A stretch of 64,000 bases of DNA from positions 857,001 to 921,000 of the forward strand of contig OZ025803.1 of the NCBI GenBank assembly GCA_964019425.1, written 5' to 3'. Positions 22,363 to 34,584 of the stretch are shown here, piece by piece. The position numbers and the translations under genes are program-made. This stretch comes from Flectonema sp. DT1601. Lineage: Eukaryota > Euglenozoa > Diplonemea > Diplonemida > Diplonemidae. The notes below the pieces were generated by a model. The model searched no databases, was not told the DNA's origin, and saw only the letters and a program-made list of their open reading frames with translations. Each line of letters begins with the position of its first letter. The first letter of the stretch is position 1.

Positions 22363-23232
22363 CTAATTAAGGCTGAAATCACCGTGCGGGTAAAATGGAC
22401 CCTTCTTAGGTGGAAGCCCTGGGCAGGAGCCGTCAGAGAATGGAAAGTTCCACATGTCAACTAAATCAGAAAGTGGTAATCCGGTTATAACACCACCAGG
22501 AACACCAGAATCAGGTCCTAATATTGTATTATAGAAACAACTTATCCAACAATCAGATGTCACATTCCTGGGACCACATGTATGGAAGCAAGTCTCGTTC
22601 TTACTTTCAACGGTTTTATAAATGTGATCATCGCTGCAAGTTTTGTTAACAACTTTTATGATTTCAGCTACCCTCCAGGTACACTCAGTGGCATTTGGGT
22701 TTCCACAGTATCCCTTACTTGTTGTGCTGTACCACATTCCACCAGTTTTGTTAGCAACAGCAACACGCCAACAACTCCACTCCGGGTCATCTTCTTCACA
22801 GGGAGGGAGATGAACAGCTGAAAGATTAACAACACCGACTTGTGGTCCACAGTCTACATGAGTAGAGTTGTATAAAACAGAGCAATCACACACATAAGTA
22901 CCATCCACGCAGTGATTGTCTCCATGGTGATCTGTTCCGTTGATACAGATATTACATTTCCCATAGGTACCAAACTGTGTCTCATCGACGTTTAAAATAA
23001 GTTTTGAGATAACTAAATCATTCGCAGTGACTTCTGGGTTCGTACAATCCCGACTTTGCGGATCTTGTCTACATTCCATTGGCTCCATAGCAGATCTTAA
23101 ATCGAAAAAGATGTCACCTTCAACATTAGCAGTATTCATATTAATAGGCCACGAACCCATGTGATATGGATTCACATGGTACACAGTGATGTTGATCCAC
23201 CCAACGGCAACTGTCAGAAGAGCAGCAATCAT
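22363..23232 (-). CDS. Secreted Cys-rich glycoprotein of unknown family
   Basis: A single-exon, 289-aa protein. I chose the ATG at 23232, which opens a signal peptide (MIAALLTVAVGWINITVY); the frame upstream has no ATG. The mature chain has about 24 cysteines and many N-glycosylation sequons (NGT, NST, NLS, NKT, NAT, NET, NVT). Recognisable stretches are YGKCNICINGTDHHGD, VCDCSVLYNST and CTWRVAEIIKVVNKTC. No transmembrane helix or GPI signal is evident at the C-terminus, so it is probably secreted or luminal. I do not recognise the domain; the disulfide-rich build suggests an extracellular binding protein. Two acceptor-type sites lie within 50 nt upstream. Confidence 0.75.
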   Translation of the reverse strand: MIAALLTVAVGWINITVYHVNPYHMGSWPINMNTANVEGDIFFDLRSAMEPMECRQDPQSRDCTNPEVTANDLVISKLILNVDETQFGTYGKCNICINGTDHHGDNHCVDGTYVCDCSVLYNSTHVDCGPQVGVVNLSAVHLPPCEEDDPEWSCWRVAVANKTGGMWYSTTSKGYCGNPNATECTWRVAEIIKVVNKTCSDDHIYKTVESKNETCFHTCGPRNVTSDCWISCFYNTILGPDSGVPGGVITGLPLSDLVDMWNFPFSDGSCPGLPPKKGPFYPHGDFSLN

Positions 23233-23565
23233 TTTGTTAAGGGAGGTACTTCTGAGCCAGTAAATGATGCAGAAGAAACCCAAATGTCAGACGGCTCAGT
23301 CTTAAATTCAAGAACAGATAGATTCGGGGAGGAATACCCCGACGAAAAACCCCGTTCAGGCTGTTAAGGCAAAAAAAAGTTTCCATTTTCAAGGGTTTCT
23401 ACCTTCCAAACCACGGATGGTATTTTCTATTCAAAACCAACCGTTCACAGCGAATGCGTGAAAGGACAGCTAATGCCGGAGCTGACCAAAAAGAAACAAG
23501 AAAATTTCAGATTTCTTATTATGAAAAGAAAAAGAAATAATAAATAAATCTCAGATCCAAACAGA

Positions 23566-23572
23566 GCCGCTT

Positions 23573-23621
<49 letters not shown>

Positions 23622-23638
23622 AATCCCAGGTGGTGGCA
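23566..23638 (+). tRNA. trnF: tRNA-Phe (GAA)
   Basis: A 73-nt cloverleaf. D-stem GCTC/GAGC; anticodon stem TCAGA/TCTGA around loop CTGAAGA, giving anticodon GAA; variable AGGTC; T-stem CCTGG/CCAGG around TTCAATC; discriminator A. The acceptor stem pairs GCCGCTT with TGGTGGC, with two G-T wobbles and a T-T mismatch at the base of the stem. A box (TAGCTCAGTTGG) and B box (GGTTCAATCCC) match the internal Pol III promoter, and TTTTT just downstream is a Pol III terminator. No intron and no encoded CCA. It is the only gene on the plus strand. Confidence 0.97.
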
Positions 23639-23760
23639 CTTTTTCCATAAGAGGAAGCTGTTGGAAAATAAAAAAATGATAATTCTGCTCCATTAGCCTT
23701 TTTTTTTCAAACGAAAGTTAGACCTAAGAAGTTAGTAGTACAGGACCATAGGAACAAATC

Positions 23761-24766
23761 TTATTTCACAACTGCCTCCAGAGAAGAATCGTCAACGATG
23801 GGCTCCACAACCACCAGTTCTTCGTCTGGTTCATCATCACTTGGCAGTCTGATTATAGCCTCTTCGGAACTGGCAGCATGGATGCAGCACAGCAATGACA
23901 GCTGAACCTTCGATGCCACGCCAAGGTCAAGAGACTTGAGTGTGACCAGAAATCCGATGTACAGAGTGCTGCCCAATCCTGCTGCGATATGCCAACAGCT
24001 GTGAAACGGGACAATCGCTGTTTCAGGTCCTCGTGACGGAGACGCTTGCATTCTCTCTTTTCCGTCTATTGTTACACTTTCGAGACATCGGAAATGTTCC
24101 CACAGCCACATAGCAAAACCTGTCAAGTACATTAAGGAGGCAAACATGAACATCTTCTTTGGAACCGCATACTTTGCATCTTTAAACAGTTTCGTGCTCA
24201 CAATTGGATAAAGCACTAAGAATGTACAGCTTACGAAGTAGGAGAGAAAGAATACAACGAATATATCCATGACAACATAGGAAAGTATTGCCACTCCCAG
24301 GATGGTTACAATGACAATTGCAAGCCACTGATTCAAGGAACTGTCAACTTCATTTTTTAGCAGAATATAAATATAACAAGCTGCGGCTATCAACATTGGT
24401 ACTTCATCTAAATACTGCGGCCCTGTTCTCAGTGTTGCATGGAAGGCAGCACTTCCAACTCCAACAAATGCAACGCCAGAGTACGCAATTCCGTACTCTA
24501 TTTGATGAGCAACCTCGTGATCTCTTCGAGACAGGTACCAACCAACCAATGCAATTATCGTAATAAGCAGACTTGAGATGGTGTTCGCAAATTCTGCAAT
24601 GAATGAGATGACTACATAGTTACTCTGTTGTTGTTTAAATACTGAGCTCTTGCTCACAACCTAATAATGCAGGACTTACAACACATACCTCACACCAATC
24701 GACAGTGCTTGTAACACAGCCCCAGAAGGGCTCAGGGCTGCCATTTGGACACAAACTCACTGGCAT
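23761..24766 (-). CDS. ACER: Alkaline ceramidase
   Basis: Two exons, 24689-24766 (26 codons) and 23761-24624, give 313 aa. Exon 1 encodes PEPFWGCVTSTVDWCE and exon 2 opens SNYVVISFIAEFANTIS. Joined, they recreate the unmistakable N-terminus of alkaline ceramidases. The ATG has an in-frame stop three codons upstream. The zinc/active-site residues of the CREST superfamily are present: Ser and His in GSAAFHATL, Asp in LDEVPM, and two His in FHSCWHIAAGLG. About seven transmembrane helices follow the family layout. The C-terminal about 30 residues are acidic and cytoplasmic. It cleaves ceramide to sphingosine and a fatty acid in the ER/Golgi membrane. Confidence 0.95.
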
Positions 24767-25289
24767 ACCCAACTACCGATTTGCGGGTGGGCCTTTAGGG
24801 GAAGTAAAGTTAAAACTAATCGAATCACGAAGAACAACTCTGACCTTGCTTATTGAGTTTCAGTCTGTTGGGGAAATCGAAAAAGTGAAGAAAATAAAGG
24901 TACAAGAACTTAGCGAATTGTCTAACTAAAACCACTGCAATGCTAAAGAATGCTAAAAAGGGAAATATAAAAACAACAACATGAATAACAACCAACATGT
25001 CTCCTGGCCGCCTTGTCAGGTGGAGGCGGTAAACAAACTAAATTCAACAAAAGAAAAGAGGAAACACGCAGGCTGTTCAACATGTTGCAGGAAATGACCC
25101 CTTTCATCATCCCACTCCAAGATAAATATCATAATCTACCATCTACGTAGGTCACATGGGGGATAGGGTGGGTCTCGCAATCAATAAAAACGCGGAGAAG
25201 GGTTAAATTTCTTTTATTTCTTTCAGAGTTTTTCTTATTTCTATTTCTAAAGTACATTGCGGGGACTGTTAATAGATGAGTTTATTATT
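24767..25289. other. Intergenic spacer
   Basis: About 520 nt, moderately AT-rich. It contains the ceramidase 5' region and the WD40 gene's 3' UTR. I see no conserved frame or RNA gene. Confidence 0.5.
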
Positions 25290-28200
25290 CTATTTGGTCC
25301 ACACCTTAACAGTCTTGTGTTCTGCAGCAGCAAACCTGTTGGCAATAAATTGAAATGAATTGCATTCATGAGGATAGCTGTTGTTGAACACACCGAGTGA
25401 TTTGAAGTTCACTAAATTCCACATTCTGATGGTGCAATCAGCACCAGATGTGACTGCATAGGAACCCTCAAGCTGAATGTGATTTATATCGTCTGTGTGT
25501 CCTTCAAGTGTTTCGTATTCACCTGTTTCAACATCCCACATTGTAAGAGCTCCAGCATGTCCACCTGTGAGCAGATATTGATCTCCAAAGTCTAAACAAA
25601 GAATCCCACCTTGTTCATCTCTTAATGCCTTTGTTACTAGTCCCTTGTTGAGATCCCATACAAAGATCCATCCCCATTCTGCCGAGACCAAGACGTTGCG
25701 TTCAAATCGAAGGCACGTAACACTTGACTTGTGTCCTCTTAAAGTTCTTATGTTGCGAAGTTCGATATCCATTTGCCAGACTTGAATAGTGCTGTCCGAT
25801 GCTCCCGAGACTAAGATATTTCTGTCGAATTGGAGGCATGTAACCTGACCTTTGTGTGCTTGGATAACATTCAAACAGGTGCCGTCAGAAACATTCCAAC
25901 GTCTGATTGTCGAATCAAAAGATCCGGAGACCAGTTCAACTCCGTCATACTGGAAGGCGATTACCTTGGCTGTGTGGTCCTTTAGGGTTCTAATTAACTC
26001 AGCTGTGTTGATGTCCCAAATATTTAAAAATCCATTCGCATGAGATGTAATTAAGATATTATCCCAGAACTGAATCTTCAACACCTCAAGATGACCCTCA
26101 AGTAGTATTGGTTCTGTAGGAATCCAATACATGCCCTCTGTGTGTCTGGCTGGTATGTTTGGATACATATTCTCTCCTTGGGCACGCTTTTTGTGATAAG
26201 CTTTTAGTTGAGCGATCTCTGCCAACTTCTTATCATTTTCAGACTCAAGTCCCTGAATTCGTTGTTTCAACCGTTGGTATTCCAAATCTTTCTTCGCTTG
26301 AAATTCTGAACGCAAATCTTCCTTCAAAGCTTCTACAGCATGTCTTGTGTAAGCAGCATGAGCATCAGCATTCTGACTTGGTTGATGCGGCTGAGCTGTT
26401 GGGTCTGGTACCGTGACGACAGTTGGATTCCTATCATATTGTGCTCGTTCAGCTTCCTTCAAACTGGTTAGCAGGGCTGCTTTGGTAGTCACACCTTTAA
26501 GTTTCGGTGCAAACTTAGGAGGCCTATTAAGGTTCAGATCACCCTTACTAATTGGTGTTGAGTATTTTGTAACCTTTGCAGGAGGTTTATTCTTTGCTCG
26601 CTGGATTGCATGCAGCACTCTGATCGCCTCTTGTTGTTTTTCAATAGAGACTTCGTACAACATATCAAAGTTGTCAGCGTCTGCAATTCTAAATCCCAAC
26701 CCACCTTCATCATCAATAAGTATTTCTCTAACATTAGCAACACTGACACATCTGTTTATTAATCCTTTCACGTTGCATAAGTAAATACAGTTATCTGTGA
26801 TAACAAGAACCCTCGGATCTTTGTGTCCGCGACCCTTTCTACCACACTTTAGAACCTTTTCGAAGTAGTGCAGGACTGTGTTAGTCAAATCCTTAAAATC
26901 ATAAGAACCATATTCTGGAGGGACGTCAAGTAATTTTAATCCGTTGATCGGATTAACGGAAAGCTGAGACGGATGGTTCGGAAGTCTAGTTGCGAAAGGT
27001 TGTGTTTGTGAAATAGTTTTTTGTGGAGGTGCTTGTTGCGACTGTGGAGGAGGAAGATGAGCTAATGAATGCCCACGACTTCTCGGAGAAGTCCCAGGAG
27101 TTCCCCCATATCCAGGAGCTTCACTACCAGGACCGTATTGCGGTGCCGAAAAATGAAACGGAAATGCATCAGAGGGTCCAGCTGGGTGTGGCGAATGTGA
27201 AGACAATCCTGCAGCCCCCCGAGGGATTTCACTATCAGCTGCGATACCACCAGCTGTTTGTGCTTGTAGCATCAGTGCTTTTATTGTAGCGTCTTTCCTT
27301 TTAATGTCTGACTTCAAGTCATCCATTTCTTCAAGTTGAGCCCTAAGACTTTCTATATCAGTGTTACGATCTACAACTTGCTGCTGAAGAACTTCAACTA
27401 ATCCCTGAACGTGAAGAGAACCTCCTCTAGGACGAGTTGGATCTTGTTTTACTTCGTGAGATAAATCTCTCTCAAAGAAGGTACCTGCCATGCGAGCGTC
27501 ATCGTCTGCATCGAGGCGTTTTGCCGTTGCTTCTCGAAGTTGTTTTAGTGTGCTCTCCAGCAAATATATTTTCTTGTCTTTTGGATCCATTCCTTCTAAG
27601 TCGATATCTGCTTCTTGCATTGTAGCCACTTGGTGATATTTTTGTAATCTTAATATTTCCTGATTCTGAGCATCTTGTACCCTTTCAGATTCCTTCACCC
27701 TTTCCATTATTTCAGACATGTGCATATCTTTGCGACGAAGATCTTCTGCGTGTTCAGATTCGAGCTCGTTTTGAAGTTCCTCAACCCATTTGAGTGTTTC
27801 AGCTTCTTGTTCTTCGAGTTTGTCGAAAGCAGCCTTCATATGTCCTTTTGTTCTTTGAAGGTTATTCTCAGGAACATAACCCTCACCTGGATAGTTATAA
27901 CGTGTTGGGTCAATGGGTTGTACTTCATGAACTTCTAAAGTTTTACCATTAGTCGCTCTTGAGTAGATCTGGCTCAGGTTTTTTATTATATTCGTCCTTG
28001 CGACTGGACCACCAGAGAGCTCCATCACGGCATCAGCTGTGGGTGTTACGATGGCTATTTTTGATGTCACGCTGTCATATTCAATTTTACTTATCTTCGC
28101 TACTTGAGTAGCGTATGCGATGTTACTATCATGTCTGTCACATAAATAGAGTGTCTGGTCAGTCACTAACAGAATTCTATCAACAGGTGAGGATCCTGGA

Positions 28201-28745
28201 GGTGATCCCTCAGCCCTAACCTCTTCGAAGTTGTGAAGGAGGTATTGATCCATTCCAGCACTTTCACTGAAACCCTTAAAAGTATTTGCGTAATTTGGAG
28301 GAGCAGACATTAAAGCAAGCCCAGTACGTGGATCAGTTTTCATATCACAGGTCGACTGTCCTCTAATAGATCTGAGATGAGCTGCAACCTTTGACTCACG
28401 AGGTTCATAAGCTGGTGATGCAGGTGCCCCAGCAGTTGGTACGGGAGTCATTGGATCAGGTGGCAAATCAAGTGGATCGTCAATAGTTCCTGGCTTCTTC
28501 TTTTTCTTCTTGTCATCTACTGCTGCTGGTTTTTTTCCCTTTTCTCCCTTTTTCCCCGGTTTCGGTTTCTTATCTCCATCTTTAGTTGGTTTATCATCTC
28601 CCTTTTTCTTTGGAGTCTTTGAGGTCTTCGGGGTTTTAGGCGATCCGGGTTTCTCCTTCTTAGACTTCCCTGGGCTTCCGGTCGCGCCACCAGGTTTCTC
28701 CCCCGTAGGAGAAGCAGCCTTTTTCTTTGATGTTGGCTCGCTCAT
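25290..28745 (-). CDS. WD40 protein with two PH/TH1-like modules and coiled coils
   Basis: A single-exon, 1151-aa protein. Residues 1-95 are Lys/Pro/Gly-rich and disordered. Two related modules, at about 165-275 and 620-720, share the pattern ILLVTDQTLYLC / VLVITDNCIYLC followed by a basic strand and a closing helix; this resembles the PH-like TH1 domain. Coiled coils lie at about 305-400, 445-495 and 800-850, separated by a Pro/Ser-rich linker. Seven WD40 repeats fill about 870-1151 (FLNIWDINT, IRRWNVSDG, IQVWQMDI, IFVWDLNKG, LTMWDVETG, IRMWNLVN, VKVWTK), a full propeller. The build suggests a cytoskeletal or membrane-linked scaffold. No enzyme motif is seen. A TTTTTTCAAACAG acceptor lies 10 nt upstream of the ATG. 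Confidence 0.85.
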   Translation of the reverse strand: MSEPTSKKKAASPTGEKPGGATGSPGKSKKEKPGSPKTPKTSKTPKKKGDDKPTKDGDKKPKPGKKGEKGKKPAAVDDKKKKKKPGTIDDPLDLPPDPMTPVPTAGAPASPAYEPRESKVAAHLRSIRGQSTCDMKTDPRTGLALMSAPPNYANTFKGFSESAGMDQYLLHNFEEVRAEGSPPGSSPVDRILLVTDQTLYLCDRHDSNIAYATQVAKISKIEYDSVTSKIAIVTPTADAVMELSGGPVARTNIIKNLSQIYSRATNGKTLEVHEVQPIDPTRYNYPGEGYVPENNLQRTKGHMKAAFDKLEEQEAETLKWVEELQNELESEHAEDLRRKDMHMSEIMERVKESERVQDAQNQEILRLQKYHQVATMQEADIDLEGMDPKDKKIYLLESTLKQLREATAKRLDADDDARMAGTFFERDLSHEVKQDPTRPRGGSLHVQGLVEVLQQQVVDRNTDIESLRAQLEEMDDLKSDIKRKDATIKALMLQAQTAGGIAADSEIPRGAAGLSSHSPHPAGPSDAFPFHFSAPQYGPGSEAPGYGGTPGTSPRSRGHSLAHLPPPQSQQAPPQKTISQTQPFATRLPNHPSQLSVNPINGLKLLDVPPEYGSYDFKDLTNTVLHYFEKVLKCGRKGRGHKDPRVLVITDNCIYLCNVKGLINRCVSVANVREILIDDEGGLGFRIADADNFDMLYEVSIEKQQEAIRVLHAIQRAKNKPPAKVTKYSTPISKGDLNLNRPPKFAPKLKGVTTKAALLTSLKEAERAQYDRNPTVVTVPDPTAQPHQPSQNADAHAAYTRHAVEALKEDLRSEFQAKKDLEYQRLKQRIQGLESENDKKLAEIAQLKAYHKKRAQGENMYPNIPARHTEGMYWIPTEPILLEGHLEVLKIQFWDNILITSHANGFLNIWDINTAELIRTLKDHTAKVIAFQYDGVELVSGSFDSTIRRWNVSDGTCLNVIQAHKGQVTCLQFDRNILVSGASDSTIQVWQMDIELRNIRTLRGHKSSVTCLRFERNVLVSAEWGWIFVWDLNKGLVTKALRDEQGGILCLDFGDQYLLTGGHAGALTMWDVETGEYETLEGHTDDINHIQLEGSYAVTSGADCTIRMWNLVNFKSLGVFNNSYPHECNSFQFIANRFAAAEHKTVKVWTK

Positions 28746-29527
28746 TGCCCTAACTCTGTTTGAAAAAAAGCAATTACTTAATTAATATTACTTACCTTAC
28801 GATTGTTAACGTGGCCTCGTCACCCACTCTTGCAACACAAACTTTGGAAACAAAGCATCTTGTTTGTGTTGACCTGTGAACTGGAAAGAGAGATAATTTC
28901 GTATTATGCGACCCACAGAAACAGCAGCCTGAAAAGCTCGCGCTCTCGCAATCGCAATCTCCCCAGAAGCGATTATTGTTGCTCTGGGAAAAACGAAGCA
29001 AGAGGGAGGGAGGGAGGAAGAATTGCATTTCGCTTTGAAACGAAGCAAGAAGGAGGGAGGGAGGAACAATTGCATTTCGCTTTGTTTGTGTTGGTTTTTC
29101 TTGGAAATGGTCACTTCCCCCGCACAAGGAGAAGTGGGTATCACGACAAAAGGAAAGGAAAAAGATGACGCGGAATTCAAAAGCAACCGGTTCGAGTAAC
29201 GAAATGGAAAGCTTCGAATGTATAGAATACTTGAAAATAAGCACGGGCAGTGTAGCTGGTGATGATCAGAGAAAACCAATCCCTCCGATCAAGAACTATC
29301 ATCGAATATAATATATAATTTAAAACAATAACAGAAACATGGTAAAAACCATAATATAACCATTTTTTTTTTTTTTTTTTTGAGTTTCCCTCAGTCTTCC
29401 ACCCGCGAACCGCGAGGAACAAAAGAGCCGAGGAGGAGAGAGAGAGAGGCAGACGTCCGCGTGTCGTTCATCCATCGTTCAGTCAAGTCAAACGACACAC
29501 GCAAGAACCATCGTCAAGACAGCTTAC
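28746..29527. repeat. Spacer with a 47-nt direct duplication
   Basis: About 780 nt between the protease and WD40 genes. Positions 28992-29038 and 29039-29085 are two head-to-tail copies of a 47-nt unit that contains AGGGAGGGAGGAA and TTGCATTTCGCTTTG, with a few differences. A T run lies near 29363 and a GA-rich stretch near 29430. No coding gene is supported. Confidence 0.75.
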
Positions 29528-31094
<1,567 letters not shown>

Positions 31095-31436
31095 CTAGTC
31101 GGCAGCGCTAACGACGGCTGCACGGGATGCGGCAGCTGCAACAGCTCTGTTATTGTTATTGTCGGGTATACTGGGAAAGGAGAAATCCTTGCTTTCTTAA
31201 AACAAAACAAAGGAGTGAAACACAACATACTGTCGAGATAGTACGCGGGTCATTGTTGGATTAGCGGCCTGAGCGTAAGCGATCTCATTTCCCTGTTTTA
31301 GTTTTTGATAACAAACTGACGAGAACTCAAAAAGAGCTGCTGATATTCATCATTATCATACCTGACGATGTTTTTGGGTAATGAAGCTGAGTCCCTCAAA
31401 CCACTTGTTAAACTTGTCTTTGTCAATAGTGGCCAT
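31095..31436 (-). CDS. Small three-exon protein, 70 aa
   Basis: Exons 31362-31436, 31231-31292 and 31095-31170 total 213 nt, exactly 71 codons (70 aa). Splice sites are GTATGA..AAAACAG and GTATGT..TTTCCCAG. The protein starts MATIDKDKFNKWFEGLSF, has a basic middle (TQKHRQ) and ends in an Ala-rich helix (AVAAAASRAAVVSAAD). I do not recognise it. Size and amphipathic character would suit a small organelle or complex subunit, but that is a guess. Support comes from exact frame closure over three exons and clean GT-AG borders, since each exon alone is too short to stand out. The last exon's acceptor could differ. Confidence 0.55.
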
Positions 31437-32137
31437 CTGCAGTTCTCTTTTATAAGTTACGATATTAGCGAGGTAGTAGATCTGTTTTGTATTGTTATGT
31501 GAAGAGGTAAAAAATACATAAAAACCCACCTTGTACAAGACTTGAGGTCTTGCTGTATAACATGAGGGATTTGCCTGGTTACAGGCGTGGTTCAGTTCAC
31601 TGACAGTGCGGGTTTGCAATACCCAGGTACCCAGTGGACGTGAAAGAAGATGATACAAAGTTTAACCGTACTGGCTTTGGGGACATCGCTAGGGTGTGCT
31701 TGTCTGGGGGGATTTGGAGTTGCTGATGGTGCCATCGATGCCCATTCCACGTGGATATTCGTCATAATTACCGAGTACAGTAAAGTTTTTATATTTATCA
31801 CTGAAATTCACTAACTCAGCTCATGTAAATTCACGTAGCGTCGTTGGTGTCGATACTCAAAGAAACAACTACCAAAGTTGGTTGCTTTCTACGAGCGCAT
31901 TACTGGGGACTTTGCTGACGTTGTCAATTCCCTGTGGGTTTCTCCTTGATAGGCAATGAAGATGCCGAAGGTTGAAAGTACTTCCTTGGGAAGCTCGAGT
32001 CAGATGTTTATCCTTGAATACCTGGACGAAAAGCAATCCGCTCCAAGACGTACAATCAAAGTAAGAACAACCTGGCCGAAGGGCCAAACAATGCTATCTC
32101 TTCAGCCAGTCCTAGTACATGCATTGTTAGTATTCTG
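31437..32137. other. Intergenic spacer
   Basis: About 700 nt of rather balanced base composition for this window. Short frames exist on the minus strand, but none shows a family motif or a clear splice pattern. It is probably the PH-domain gene's 3' UTR. An unrecognised short exon cannot be ruled out. Confidence 0.4.
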
Positions 32138-34135
32138 CTAGAGTGACACCACCAGTGAAGGTAGCAGAGTGATGAGAATGTTCTGGGGTGGGTAGGAGAG
32201 CGTGTCGAGGCTGCCTGATGCGGCAGTGTTCACTGTTGAACTACGAAGGCGAAGTGCTTGAAGGTATCTTTCTCGTTGGGATTGTACAATTATCTGCAAG
32301 GATAATAACAACGTTGTGTATGGACAGATGCAGGTCGATCAAATTAGTGGGCAAGAAAACGGCTTGCACCTGTTTGCTCCCAGAACAGACAGGTACAAAT
32401 CAATAATTAAAAAAACTCGAAAACTACAAACCTGTGGATGGCGAGGGTTAGCAGGACTCTCTTCGGTAAGCTGCTCAGACTTAATTGAAACCACTTCTTC
32501 TAAACGAATATTATTGGACATCAGAACAGAAGCAGACTGAGCATTTGACCAGTAAAGTAAAGCTTTCTTCTGGTTTAACCAAAACCAACGTGCATGAGGC
32601 TTTCCAGACTTAGTCCATTTAATGAACCATTCTCCATTTTTCATATCGTGAATGATTGAGTTCATATGAGCAAACCTAACTTGTTGAGCAGTTTGAGCAG
32701 GATACGCACTCTGCATAGTTGGTTGCATACCTGACAGTGGTCCGTGTAAATTAATAGGGTTAACTGTTTCTTTATTAAGATACGAGCGAGGTTGATACCT
32801 AGAGGGTGGCTCACTACCATATCTATTATTATTACGATCATCAATATCTGTGTTATGAAGCAGTCGTCTTGAAGGTGGTGAGTCTTGTGCTTCCCACACA
32901 GGACCATCAGCATTCTTGTCTACCCCGTACTGATGAATAGCAAATGTCGATCTTCCAGTTTGATTAAATGACGACGTGTTTCTCTGTGGAGATGGTGATC
33001 TATTCAATTCCTGCGCAACTCTATTGTACTGAGATCCTATCCATGGCATGCTAGGTGCTGCTGCTGCTGCTGGTAGCGGCTGCGGTTGTGCGGTGTATCC
33101 TGTATTATTAATATTTCACCACAAGAACAATTGATAATAGAGTGGGGGGACACTCCAATGTGATGAATATAAACAAACCTGTATTAGCAACTGATGCCGG
33201 ATTTTCAAAAACAGGATCCTGATCTTGATTGCCAACACCAACGTGAAGTATTGTTGGCGCATACGTTCCTGGAGTATGACGAGGGAGAGGGGCAGCCACA
33301 GCAACAGGTCCATGGGTTGGTGTTGGATAAGTAGTACTCGCTGTGTCAGGGACAACATCATAAGGATCTTTATAAGGTGATTGCGAATGGCTGAGTTGCA
33401 TTGTTGACTCAATTCGTTTTCCTGTTTTGAATTTAAATAGATTTACGTTGTTACCAACTCCACAACTAATACACAAACTAATAACATACCGAGATCACCC
33501 ATTCGTTGTAACGGTGTGGCTGACGAATCAAAATGAGCGCGTCGCTGGGATCCCTCGTTAGGACCTCCTCGAATTGCGTTTGGAGTACGAGAGAGCTGCG
33601 CCTGTTGGTCGATCTGTTCTTCCTTTTCTCGAAGTCTTCGAGTGACTTCGTCTTCCTGTTGAGCTAGTCGTAGAGTATGCGAGTCGTGTTGTTGCGTAAG
33701 TGCCTTAGTCTTTTCACGAATTCTCTCTTCAGCAAGAGCTTCTCTGTCATGAATCCCCTGAACATTATGAAGTTGGTCTTGAAGTTGTTCTCTTGACCAC
33801 AACAGTTGATTTTGATTCTGAGCTGCGATTGCCTTGGTGACCTGAATTTGCCTTCTCGTGTTGGCTTCAACTTCAAGTAGCTGTTTCTTCGCGTAATCTA
33901 AGTCTTCCGGATGAGCGTTACTTGCCCCACCGTAATCAGATCCGGGAGGAACAGAGTGAGCTATTGGACTTTCAGTTCTGACACTCATCATGCTATTACC
34001 AGCATCTGGTGGAAACACTGAAGGAGCGACGTTACCAAGAACTCCATCGCCACTCGCTTCACTTCTCCCTCTACGCTGCTGCATTATTCTTTCCCTGTGA
34101 GCTTTCCTCGCAGGGTCGTGAAACTTTGAGCTCAT
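32138..34135 (-). CDS. Coiled-coil protein with C-terminal PH-like domain
   Basis: Four exons, 33490-34135, 33179-33421, 32432-33099 and 32138-32293, total 1713 nt (570 aa). Residues 1-75 are basic then Ser/Pro-rich. A long coiled coil fills about 77-195 (LDYAKKQLLEVEAN to EKEEQIDQQAQ). The middle is Pro/Gln/Asn-rich and probably disordered. The C-terminal region (about 435-540) looks like a PH domain of the Mcp5/Num1 kind: GEWFIKWTKSGKPHARWFWL, LLYWSN, and, across the last intron, a closing helix IIVQSQRERYLQALR. That the domain is completed only by the spliced last exon supports the gene model. It may be a lipid-binding cortical or flagellar anchor. No ortholog is recognised. Confidence 0.75.
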
Positions 34136-34551
34136 GTTGTGTAGCGAGCCCTGTAGAAAGTATGATTATTACAAAGAGATTACGACAGGGTTTGATGCTG
34201 CTACTAAAACCTGTAAGAATGAATTTGAATAATATTTTTTTTTTGATTCACTTCTACCATAACACTCATCGTATGAGGTAATATTTAGAACACAATAATA
34301 CTTTAAAAAACTATCTTTCGCTTATGGGATATTTGGTTCTTTCAAAAGGTTTTTTTTTTTTTTTTTTTAAATTTCTTCTTTCTAAGTTCCTTATTCTCGC
34401 GTAGTAGGTTAATGCCATTCATATTCCGCTAGATTGGTGTTTTCTTATTTATTTTTTTTTTTATAAATTTCTTTCATCCGAAAGGAGGAAAATACTTGCT
34501 GAAGGGAAGTGTTGCATTTTTTTATATTCTTTTTCAAAAATCTTTTTGCGG

Positions 34552-34584
<33 letters not shown>

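Noticed and set aside
28792-29279. Two overlapping 150-aa minus frames and a plus frame upstream of the WD40 gene
   Set aside because: They span a 47-nt duplication and have Ser/Leu/Phe low complexity; neither has a protein-family signature.
31592-32087. Short minus frames of about 70 aa between the microgene and the PH gene
   Set aside because: No motif, no in-frame splice partners and no acceptor near the starts; treated as UTR.
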